Assembly (NCBI RefSeq): GCF_001695575.1
Contig: NZ_LUAX01000001.1
Coordinates: 1,178,001 to 1,242,000 of the forward strand
Direction: 5' to 3'
Length of the DNA stretch: 64,000 nucleotides
DNA from: Vibrio europaeus
GTDB taxonomy: Bacteria > Pseudomonadota > Gammaproteobacteria > Enterobacterales > Vibrionaceae
Positions within the stretch are counted from its first letter, which is position 1. Every line of letters begins with the position of its first letter. The translations under genes and the position numbers were made by a program. The notes beneath the pieces are model-generated. The model searched no databases. It saw only the letters and a list, made by a program, of their open reading frames with translations, and was not told the DNA's origin. This document shows, piece after piece, positions 18,750 to 26,028 of the stretch.

Positions 18750-19199
18750 TTATTCAGCGCGCTTTGAAAACAAGTATGAGTACCTAGGAGCGACCAAAAT
18801 CATTTGATCCTGCGAATAAGGAATCATTTTAAGCTCTTCTAACGAATGCATACCACGCTGTGAAAACATCGTTTCCAACAGAGAGACTTTCTGCGAAGAA
18901 GGCAGGACCTGTTCGGATGTAGTTGGCATCAGTGAAAGCCCATAACGGGTGAAGTGGTATTCTCCCGCCGAGTTAAATCCGACATCTCCCTCCGTCAAAA
19001 AGAACATCTCGTACTGACCAGAACGCTTGAGATTAATTGCCGATTTCATCTTAATGATGTGGGTATTGTTATCCGATTTAACCAGTAAACTGGTATCACT
19101 TTGCAACGCTTGAGCGATAGTCGGCGAGTTTACCACGCCAGCCAACACGCCAATAAACAACCCCGCAGTAATACTACCTGCTAGAATTTTCTTATTCAC
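18750..19199 (-). CDS. Small membrane-anchored periplasmic partner of the adjacent regulator (copy 2)
   Basis: 149-residue protein, starting at GTG 19199 with GGAGG just upstream inside the regulator gene. One membrane segment (about residues 5-24, MNKKILAGSITAGLFIGVLA) is followed by a periplasmic domain. It is paralogous in layout and in scattered residues (FFLTEGDVGFNSAGEYHF against FAMLPQSQVGFSGKGQY) to the gene at 13162. An upstream-extended frame exists, but it would add 31 residues overlapping the regulator and remove the N-terminal anchor position. Like copy 1 it is the probable ToxS/VtrC-type partner of the regulator it overlaps. No enzymatic motif is visible. Confidence 0.7.
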   Translation of the reverse strand: MNKKILAGSITAGLFIGVLAGVVNSPTIAQALQSDTSLLVKSDNNTHIIKMKSAINLKRSGQYEMFFLTEGDVGFNSAGEYHFTRYGLSLMPTTSEQVLPSSQKVSLLETMFSQRGMHSLEELKMIPYSQDQMILVAPRYSYLFSKRAE

Positions 19200-19842
19200 A
19201 ATCCACCTCCACTTCAGAAGGAATAAAGCTGATTGAGTTCCCTTCTTGATCGACCAAGATGGTTTGTTTTTCAGAAGTAAAAGCGCGAACATTGTTCATC
19301 ACTAGTGACTTATCACTGCCAGGTTGAGGGATAACACAGCCAACATATCGGCTCTCTTGATAATCAGCCTCTACCCATGGTGTGCTCAACCAACTATAAG
19401 CCGTAAAACCGATTGCCGCACTAAGTGTAAAGGCAATGAGGTAAGCAGTATTATTGCGTTTAAGCTGTTTTGGTTCGCTGGGGCTAGACTCTCGGGTAAT
19501 AATCGGAGAATCGATTTCTTGCGGTTGGTAACTTTCTACATGACCATTAAATTGATAGCCGACACCACGGACTGTAGTAATGATTTCACCACTGCGGTCT
19601 TCTAATGCTTTACGACAAGTCGATACTGCATGGAGCAGGCTGCTTTCTTCTACCACCACGCCTTTCTTGTACCAAACTTCATCGAGAAGCTGAGCCTTTG
19701 AGAGTGGCTTATGAGGGTGCTCAATCATAAACTGCAACAGAGCAACTTCGTTGCTGCCAAGCGCGACTTTGATACCACTGTCTCGCTCTTCTAACGTCCC
19801 CGTTAAAGCGTTAAGAATGTATTTATTGTTTATCAACAACAT
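19192..19842 (-). CDS. ToxR/VtrA-like membrane-bound winged-helix regulator (copy 2)
   Basis: 216-residue regulator with a cytoplasmic winged-helix domain (1-105: SKAQLLDEVWYKKG, EESSLLHAVSTCRKALEDR, RGVGYQF), a linker, a membrane helix at about 133-152 and a short periplasmic domain with C169 and C215. The C-terminal residues VDCE mirror VNCE of copy 1, and the winged helices are clearly paralogous. It forms its own two-gene operon with partner 2, ended by a terminator, and lies directly upstream of the RND operon on the same strand. A 9-bp inverted repeat touches its start codon region and may serve autoregulation. Ligand and regulon are unknown. Confidence 0.82.
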   Translation of the reverse strand: MLLINNKYILNALTGTLEERDSGIKVALGSNEVALLQFMIEHPHKPLSKAQLLDEVWYKKGVVVEESSLLHAVSTCRKALEDRSGEIITTVRGVGYQFNGHVESYQPQEIDSPIITRESSPSEPKQLKRNNTAYLIAFTLSAAIGFTAYSWLSTPWVEADYQESRYVGCVIPQPGSDKSLVMNNVRAFTSEKQTILVDQEGNSISFIPSEVEVDCE

Positions 19843-19875
19843 AGGTAATAAGCTGAATTCTATATATTATTACCT
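19843..19875. promoter_or_regulatory. Inverted repeat directly upstream of regulator 2
   Basis: AGGTAATAA, 15 bases, then TTATTACCT: perfect 9-bp arms immediately before the ATG of regulator 2. It could be an autoregulatory operator or a hairpin in the leader that would block the ribosome site. Confidence 0.4.
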
Positions 19876-19906
19876 TAACCATATATTAAAATTCATAAAA
19901 TGGAAG

Positions 19907-19927
19907 AGCCCAGCGTAATGCTGGGCT
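19907..19927 (-). terminator. Hairpin terminator after the phospholipid operon
   Basis: Perfect 8-bp stem AGCCCAGC / GCTGGGCT with a 5-base loop, 40 bp past the end of the PlsC-like gene on the minus strand. The following tract is only moderately T-rich. Confidence 0.55.
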
Positions 19928-19966
19928 TAACTAATTTATATCCGAGCATACTTTCTAAACGTACTG

Positions 19967-20608
19967 CTATTCAACTTGAACAATACACTGCTCACTCAGC
20001 ATTTGATATTGCTCCTGCATAATCTCGATAAACTCATCAGCGTCGGAAAAATCACTAACGCTATCACCCAGAACAACATCGCAATTAAACGGAACAAACA
20101 TCGCAGTCCCCTTTGGTAACGACACCCCTAATCCACGCATAACAACAGGGACCACTGCGCACTGAGGATGATCTTTCACTAGATGATATATTCCCTTTTT
20201 CAGACCACTCATAACTTCAGGCTCACCACGGCTACCTTCCGGAAATATAATCAATATATCTCCTTGTTCTAGAGCCTTATGGCATTCATCAAAGATCGCC
20301 TCTTTTTGCTCTTTAGACGGTGATCTGCGTATTGGAATAATGCCAATCACATTGAGCGATAACCAAGCAACGATTGGATTAGATAAAAAATAATCCGCTG
20401 CCGCTACTGGGCGAACCTTATAAATAATACTAATTGGAAATAGCGCCAGTAATACCAATGTATCTAAATGACTATTATGATTAGCAGCAACGACCACTGG
20501 CCCATTCATAGGCAAGTTTTGTCTGTTGATAATGTTTAATCCTAAGCCGATAAATACAAGTGGCTTTACGAACAACAATATAAACAGCGCTCTGAGTATT
20601 CTCGCCAT
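19967..20608 (-). CDS. PlsC-like 1-acylglycerol-3-phosphate acyltransferase
   Basis: 213-residue membrane-associated acyltransferase of the LPLAT/AGPAT family, which normally makes phosphatidic acid from lysophosphatidic acid and acyl-ACP or acyl-CoA. The catalytic NHxxxxD block is present as NHNSHLD near residues 43-49, and the substrate-binding FPEGSRG near 124-130. A hydrophobic N-terminal segment (residues 5-25) anchors it. It is last of three tightly packed genes, 6 bp after the CdsA-like gene. This is an accessory copy rather than the housekeeping plsC, judging from the operon. The acyl acceptor could be another lysolipid. Confidence 0.82.
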   Translation of the reverse strand: MARILRALFILLFVKPLVFIGLGLNIINRQNLPMNGPVVVAANHNSHLDTLVLLALFPISIIYKVRPVAAADYFLSNPIVAWLSLNVIGIIPIRRSPSKEQKEAIFDECHKALEQGDILIIFPEGSRGEPEVMSGLKKGIYHLVKDHPQCAVVPVVMRGLGVSLPKGTAMFVPFNCDVVLGDSVSDFSDADEFIEIMQEQYQMLSEQCIVQVE

Positions 20609-20614
20609 AAGTCC

Positions 20615-21547
20615 TCAATAGTACAAATAGTATATATAGTGGAAAAACAGCGGCGCGGTAAACATCAAGCTATCGATGCGGTCGAGAATTCCACCGTGAC
20701 CAGGGATAAACTGACTCGTGTCTTTAATCTTTAAGTCCCGCTTCACTGACGAGATAACCAAGTCACCAATAAAGCCACTAAAGGCGATGATAATACCGGC
20801 CACTAGGCCTTGCGCTCCTGTTAAAGGCGTTAGGTATGGCGCAACGAAATAGGAGGCAGCAATTACCGTTAAAGCTCCCCCTACAAAGCCTTCCCAAGTC
20901 TTATTCGGGCTCACTTTTGGAACGATCTTATGTTTGCCAAACGACTTACCCCAGACATACTGGCAGACATCATTAAACTGAGTAAATATGAGCAAAAAGA
21001 GCAGCATCCCCATTGAACCTGCATCAGGATTCAAACTTGGCAGCACCAAGAGATAAGCCATGTGGCTGATACAAAACACCGTTAACATCAAGGCCCAATG
21101 AATGACACCTGCAGAACGAATAAAGCCTTTGGTATCTCCAATCAACACAGCAACCATAGGTAGATACAGAAACATGTACACAGGAATAAAGATAATGTAC
21201 AGGCCATACCAACCAATCGATAGCCAATAATATTGGAACGGAATCGACAGGTAAGCCCAAAAGATAACTCGCCGGTCAGTCATACGAGTGGGAACAATAG
21301 AGAGGAATTCTTTAAGCGCCATAAAACTCAAAAAGCCGACAAAAAAGAGCGTGTATTGCAAAGGCAGATAGAGAACAACGAAGACGATTCCTATCATCCA
21401 CCACCACGAACGAATTCGAAGCTTTAACTCTAAGTAATCGCGATCTCTGTGCTGCCTCGATAACCAAAGATAGACAAACGTTCCTAGCACCAATACCGAA
21501 ACGATAACGACCATGATATAGAACGAATGCAAAGGGATACCTAACAT
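20615..21547 (-). CDS. CdsA-like phosphatidate cytidylyltransferase, YnbB type
   Basis: 310-residue polytopic membrane protein of the CDP-diglyceride synthase family, which makes CDP-diacylglycerol from phosphatidate and CTP. The C-terminal signature is intact: KIVPKVSPNKTWEGFVGG, then a GDLVISSVKRDLKIKDTS stretch and PGHGGILDRIDS. About eight hydrophobic segments precede it. Housekeeping CdsA in gammaproteobacteria sits with uppS and dxr, whereas this gene overlaps a CDP-alcohol phosphatidyltransferase by 7 bp, as in the E. coli ynbAB pair. It probably supplies CDP-diacylglycerol for that partner. Confidence 0.85.
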   Translation of the reverse strand: MLGIPLHSFYIMVVIVSVLVLGTFVYLWLSRQHRDRDYLELKLRIRSWWWMIGIVFVVLYLPLQYTLFFVGFLSFMALKEFLSIVPTRMTDRRVIFWAYLSIPFQYYWLSIGWYGLYIIFIPVYMFLYLPMVAVLIGDTKGFIRSAGVIHWALMLTVFCISHMAYLLVLPSLNPDAGSMGMLLFLLIFTQFNDVCQYVWGKSFGKHKIVPKVSPNKTWEGFVGGALTVIAASYFVAPYLTPLTGAQGLVAGIIIAFSGFIGDLVISSVKRDLKIKDTSQFIPGHGGILDRIDSLMFTAPLFFHYIYYLYY

Positions 21548-22248
21548 TGCGGTTCCCTCTCTTTTGGCTGCTCTTCTTCAATTGCATTTTGCGTTTTGTA
21601 TTCAGAAATAAAAGCGAGACGTCGCCAAGTGGTATAAATACTACCTAACAGCATAATCAGCAGTGCTACGTCCATGCTGTAAATGAAGATATTCGGTAGC
21701 CAACCGGATACATGCTGTAGGAGCAGTAGTAGGTAAGTCACCGTTAAGAGTGCCATACGATGCTGCTTGGCCATAGGGCCACGAAAATCAGCTGGAGTCC
21801 CCATGCTTACACCTAGGACTCGGACATAAGCAGTCAACACCGCCACTATCGCGCTAGTCCAAGCCAACGGCATACCAAATACCGACTCTGTTGCAAAACC
21901 TGCTGCGACAATAAACAGGGGGTCGGCAATACGGTCTGGTACATCATTATAGAGCTCACCTGCTGGGGTTTTCTTTCCGCCCTCAATCGCAACCATGCCA
22001 TCGAACAGATTACACAATAAACGCATCTGTATAGCAACGGCCGCCAACAACAGCAGATAGCTATCTGACAAAAAGTAGTAGGTAAGCATCACGCTGTAGC
22101 CCACTACGGCAAAACCGATGCTCATTAATGATATCTGATTAGGGGTGACGTCTTTTTTACTTAACCAAATAGCGACTTTACGAGTGATGGCGACATCACG
22201 AACGGAAAGCGGCCTTCGGTTATTTTCTTCAATTGGGTTCTTATCCAT
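21541..22248 (-). CDS. CDP-alcohol phosphatidyltransferase, YnbA-like
   Basis: 235-residue membrane enzyme expected to transfer a phosphatidyl group from CDP-diacylglycerol to an alcohol. The motif region near residues 85-108 reads DGMVAIEGGKKTPAG then ELYNDVPD. Compared with the usual DGxxAR...GxxxDxxxD, the Arg is Ile and the third Asp position is Asn, followed immediately by Asp. Similar departures occur in the YnbA subfamily, so this is a lineage feature rather than decay. It is first gene of the three-gene phospholipid operon. The acceptor alcohol is unknown, and neither PgsA nor PssA identity fits. Confidence 0.78.
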   Translation of the reverse strand: MDKNPIEENNRRPLSVRDVAITRKVAIWLSKKDVTPNQISLMSIGFAVVGYSVMLTYYFLSDSYLLLLAAVAIQMRLLCNLFDGMVAIEGGKKTPAGELYNDVPDRIADPLFIVAAGFATESVFGMPLAWTSAIVAVLTAYVRVLGVSMGTPADFRGPMAKQHRMALLTVTYLLLLLQHVSGWLPNIFIYSMDVALLIMLLGSIYTTWRRLAFISEYKTQNAIEEEQPKEREPQC

Positions 22249-22405
22249 GAAACCTCACTGAGATAGCTGATTTGTTTAATAGCAATATGCAATTTGGTGA
22301 TATTATAACCATGCAAGCTCACTCTAAGGGCGTAATGACCATTAGAGTGAATTATTTCAATCGCATTTTGAAAAATTGTTAGAGTGCATGCTTGGGGAAA
22401 CAAAG

Positions 22406-22432
22406 CGAGCAGAGTAATTTAAGCGATGCTCG
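22406..22432 (-). terminator. Weak hairpin after the type VI cassette
   Basis: CGAGCA / TGCTCG arms with a 15-base spacer, just past the stop of the putative immunity gene. On the minus strand the tract CTTTGTTT follows. Weak stem, so termination is only possible. The rest of 22249-22440 holds the presumed promoter of the phospholipid operon, and nothing else was recognised in it. Confidence 0.3.
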
Positions 22433-22440
22433 ATGACTGT

Positions 22441-23172
22441 TTAATTTAGCTCGGTCGCTTCTCCGCTTGAAAAGACTTTATTGACTTTATCCCAGGGAAT
22501 TGGGTCTAAAGTCTCACCTGCTTCTTCTGCTCTTTTAGTAATTCGTGCGCCATAGTTAGCTTTGTAAATTTTGGCATTGTTACCACGCGAGTCTGCTTCA
22601 AGCTCGGCATCTGGCATTAGTTCTGTTACGTATTTATACTCGCCGCAGCCATCTAACCAAACCTTAGTGTTTCCATTGGGCAAAAATCCAAAAACAATGT
22701 CATTTTGATAGCAATCTAGGACAGCACCATCCCATGTAGTCATTTGCCTTTTTGTGACCATCAATGATTTAACCTCTTTTGTTAAGTCAAATTTAGTCAC
22801 AAAGAATCTTGCATTACTTATTGATGCCCAATATACAAATACGCTGTCTGGTAGTGTTTTCGTACCAGCAACCTGTCTTTTCATAGTTACTGGAGTTCCT
22901 AAAACGAGACTATAGCCGTCGTAATCAGGTAACTTTTTCTTCAATTTACTTAGCTCGGTTCTTGTCATAAAGTGCATATCGTTATGAACAAATGACGTCC
23001 AATCTTGCTCTTCATTCACCCCATAAGCTTCGGTAATTTTCGCAGGATATAATGAAGACATAGCATAGCCGATACGCCATTTGGGCATGTCTTCAGGAAC
23101 ACTAGGCACTTTTGCGAATGCATTGGACACTACCGGAACTACCAGTAGTAATATCGCCATTAGTTGCTTCAT
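22441..23172 (-). CDS. Putative periplasmic immunity protein of the type VI lipase
   Basis: 243-residue exported protein with no recognised domain. The preferred start is ATG 23172, one base after the effector's stop, with AAAAGGA upstream. This gives a clean signal peptide MKQLMAILLLVVPVVSNAFA. The mature part contains aromatic-rich strands and a cysteine pair near CYQND and DGCGEYKYV. Lipase effectors of the type VI system act in the periplasm of target cells, and their immunity proteins are exported and encoded immediately downstream, exactly as here. The assignment is by position and localisation, not by sequence family. Confidence 0.65.
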   Translation of the reverse strand: MKQLMAILLLVVPVVSNAFAKVPSVPEDMPKWRIGYAMSSLYPAKITEAYGVNEEQDWTSFVHNDMHFMTRTELSKLKKKLPDYDGYSLVLGTPVTMKRQVAGTKTLPDSVFVYWASISNARFFVTKFDLTKEVKSLMVTKRQMTTWDGAVLDCYQNDIVFGFLPNGNTKVWLDGCGEYKYVTELMPDAELEADSRGNNAKIYKANYGARITKRAEEAGETLDPIPWDKVNKVFSSGEATELN

Positions 23173-23173
23173 C

Positions 23174-25246
23174 TTAGCTTTCCTTTTTGCATTCAAATAT
23201 TTCTCGAACAAACGTATCGCCATCCTCGTGTGGTTTGTTCGCGATAGAACAATCTGAAGAATGGTGGATTAAGTTCGCTTCCATAAGGCTAACCATGATA
23301 GAGCTATCTTTCACATCTTCAATATTACTAACATCAAGCTCGCTTAAAAGCTCTCCACTTTTGGCAGCAGATAACGCTTTTTTGCAAAACTCTCCAAAGT
23401 CATAATTACCAACGAATTTCGGCACTGAGTAATAACTATCCCCTTCTTCATTCCAAACCTCGCCTTGTTCATCATCTAGGGGGACTTTTGCATGTTCAGC
23501 AAGCCCAAACATGACCCGAAGATACAATCGTGATAAATCGCCTTCTACTATTCGTTTCTTCTGAAGAGTACCTTGCAAATAAGTTTGATCATTGCGTCCA
23601 TGATTTACGGTCTTATAAGTAACAATATAGTCGTCTTTATTCCATCCTAAAGACACTTCATGATCGATGACTTTTTTGAATTTTTCATCTAGCGACGCCT
23701 TTACCTTATCGTAGTTCCAACGTCCAACATCTCGCCTTAATCGTTTAATCGGCTTTACTTCTAACAGGGGTAATAAATATCTATCCTGTGTCTGACCACC
23801 GACAGTGTCATAAGCTATCGTTGACTGGTAGCCACCTCCAAGATCAGAGTGCGCTCCGGGGACGACATATTCTTTGAACTTACCATTTGGATTTACCTTG
23901 TTTAGGCAAAAGTTATATCTATATTCGGTCTTCTTATGAGCGGTAAGGTGAACAACGTTTTCAATGCGATCTGGATCTAACCAAAGCCTGACGTCTCCAT
24001 TATCATCGTTATGAGGAGTAAAATCACCGCTAAATGGGTCGAAAATAGCAGCAACAGTGTCAAAAACACCAACAAATTTTATACAGATCGACTTGTTACT
24101 CGACCAATCAAAACCCGATTTGAGACTAATTGAATTTGACTTACATGCCTCAGTAAACTTGGTTGCGAATCGGCCTTTTTTGCCATCCACTATGACATTT
24201 GTAAAATGCCTTGCCGCTGCTGCACCTCTGCTAAATCCAAAAACATCGAATTCCAATTTAGATATACCATCAGCCATAGCAGCCGCATAAACTCGAGATT
24301 GTCGAATCTGTTTAAGATTATCACACAGCGTACTTATTCCAGCATCAACTTTGGCTATTACACCATAGTCACCTGTTCCAAATGCTTGTCCTGGCACGAC
24401 GGACTCATCAGCTGGCTTAGTGTTATCTTGCTCGTTACCAGTACCTATACCTGTAATATACTCCGGATGTACAAATACATTTTTCTCTTCATCAAACACA
24501 TCATCAGGATACAAATCATGTAGTTTCTGGATATTCGTCAATTCATTTGCGGCACTTCCATCTACTGCAAAATCTTCTTCCCAAAAGAAATGGAACTTCT
24601 CATCTTCTGGAAACTTGAACATATCGCTAGACCACTCGGTCACAGCCTTATGTTTATTAGCCGCATGTTTGTTGCGCCATTTCGTATAATACTTATCTAA
24701 CTGGTTCTTACCCCATTGAGCGCTGTAAGTATTATTGCCTGTTCCATCAAAGAACATCCCTACGCGTAGAGTAATAAAATTGAAGCCTTTTACTTTAAGT
24801 ACATAACTCTTATCTGCGACGAGTTTTAATGTATCGGCTTTTCCTGTTTGGTGGCGTGTAGGTAATGCTTGATCTTCAGTCAGTTCAGTTAGATCCCCTG
24901 CTGTAACCTCAAAGAAAATGGGTTTGGAATCTTTATATCCTTGGTATTCATCGGCAAAGTCTTTAGTAGGATTACCTTCTGAGTTTGGCTTACGCGTCTT
25001 CCCTTGAGATTCGATTAACCAAGACTTACTGTCTAGTTTCAGTGTGACTTCACCTGGACAGATATCTTCTACAAGGATTGGCGAGTCACCCAAAGTAATT
25101 GGGTACTCATTGCAAGCTCCATCAATGAGAACACCACTAACGCCTTGGAACGGTTTATTAAATTCATCCCTTACTTGTACTTCAATCCAGTGTGTTTTCT
25201 TCTCACATGGAATGCAATAAGGGCTAGCTCCGGTGGCGCTGCTCAT
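23174..25246 (-). CDS. Type VI secretion lipase effector, DUF2235 (Tle1-like)
   Basis: 690-residue effector. The N-terminal 155 residues start with CIPCEKKTHWIEVQV and look like a beta-rich adaptor or loading domain. From about residue 160 a DUF2235 alpha/beta-hydrolase follows: LRVGMFFDGTGNN, the nucleophile elbow GFSRG at about 337-341, the FVGVFDTVAAI strand with the catalytic Asp, and GAHSDLGGGY with the catalytic His. This is the Tle1 phospholipase pattern. ATG 25246 is chosen over TTG 25252 because it forms an ATGA overlap with the DUF4123 gene and has AAGGAG eight bases upstream. It is expected to degrade phospholipids of rival cells after delivery with the upstream VgrG. Confidence 0.85.
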   Translation of the reverse strand: MSSATGASPYCIPCEKKTHWIEVQVRDEFNKPFQGVSGVLIDGACNEYPITLGDSPILVEDICPGEVTLKLDSKSWLIESQGKTRKPNSEGNPTKDFADEYQGYKDSKPIFFEVTAGDLTELTEDQALPTRHQTGKADTLKLVADKSYVLKVKGFNFITLRVGMFFDGTGNNTYSAQWGKNQLDKYYTKWRNKHAANKHKAVTEWSSDMFKFPEDEKFHFFWEEDFAVDGSAANELTNIQKLHDLYPDDVFDEEKNVFVHPEYITGIGTGNEQDNTKPADESVVPGQAFGTGDYGVIAKVDAGISTLCDNLKQIRQSRVYAAAMADGISKLEFDVFGFSRGAAAARHFTNVIVDGKKGRFATKFTEACKSNSISLKSGFDWSSNKSICIKFVGVFDTVAAIFDPFSGDFTPHNDDNGDVRLWLDPDRIENVVHLTAHKKTEYRYNFCLNKVNPNGKFKEYVVPGAHSDLGGGYQSTIAYDTVGGQTQDRYLLPLLEVKPIKRLRRDVGRWNYDKVKASLDEKFKKVIDHEVSLGWNKDDYIVTYKTVNHGRNDQTYLQGTLQKKRIVEGDLSRLYLRVMFGLAEHAKVPLDDEQGEVWNEEGDSYYSVPKFVGNYDFGEFCKKALSAAKSGELLSELDVSNIEDVKDSSIMVSLMEANLIHHSSDCSIANKPHEDGDTFVREIFECKKES

Positions 25247-26028
25247 ACCCAACTCTCCTTAATGGTTTCTAGCTCTTTTAATTCTTCAAATGTTAAGTGG
25301 AAAGGAATAGAAAACTCTGAAATGTGTGTGCCTGTAATTTTGGCCAGTTCAACCATTGCGCCGTACTCTAACTTTTCAATTTTAAAGCCAGCATCTATCC
25401 CTTTTTGTAGTGCTCCGATTAGGACAACTGATGGGGTATCTAGCTTTTCCATTAGTTGTGGAAGCAGCTCCCACCATCTTCTTTCTATCGCATGAGCGTG
25501 GGCTTTAATGTTGTATAGCTCCACTAGATGATGAGGCAGTATTTTCCACCAAGTTTCGCTTTGCGGTTTAAAAGCTGGTTTAGGTGTATTTGTATACACT
25601 CTGATGTCATCGTCAAAAAAGGCAATCTCACTGATATTGCCCATAAAACTTGCCAACTCTCCCTTGTCCATAGCTTTAAGCATTGGTAGGACAACTTTTG
25701 AGTCGTAAAAACGAAATAGAACTTCTTCACCTTCGAGAGATGCCGTCAGCAAACTCTGTAGGTGCTCTACAACTTCCTCGAATTTATGCTCACTTAGAAC
25801 TCCGATACCTCTATTAAGTGTTTCTTCTTGTAGTGACAGCACCTCTTCTGTCACAGGGATAAGCCAAGGTGAAAAATCTTTGACAGAACTAAACATCTCG
25901 CCTTCAAAGAGAGGTCTCGAATCTTCAAAACCAAATCCGAACTCTTTTACGGCTTCTGCATGTGACTGACTATCGACTAACCAGAATGCCGCCCCTTCAC
26001 CTTTAGCAATAAACCAATCCTTCAACAT
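25243..26028 (-). CDS. DUF4123 adaptor/chaperone for the type VI effector
   Basis: 261-residue cytoplasmic protein of the DUF4123 (Tap/TEC) family, which loads a specific effector onto its VgrG spike. The N-terminal half carries the family-like pattern AFWLVDSQSH, SPWLIPVTEE and LFRFYDSKVVLPMLKAM. ATG 26028 forms a TAATG overlap with the vgrG stop and has GGAGAAG upstream, so the extended frame was rejected. The end forms an ATGA overlap with the effector. The strict order vgrG, adaptor, effector, immunity is the standard cargo module. Confidence 0.85.
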   Translation of the reverse strand: MLKDWFIAKGEGAAFWLVDSQSHAEAVKEFGFGFEDSRPLFEGEMFSSVKDFSPWLIPVTEEVLSLQEETLNRGIGVLSEHKFEEVVEHLQSLLTASLEGEEVLFRFYDSKVVLPMLKAMDKGELASFMGNISEIAFFDDDIRVYTNTPKPAFKPQSETWWKILPHHLVELYNIKAHAHAIERRWWELLPQLMEKLDTPSVVLIGALQKGIDAGFKIEKLEYGAMVELAKITGTHISEFSIPFHLTFEELKELETIKESWV

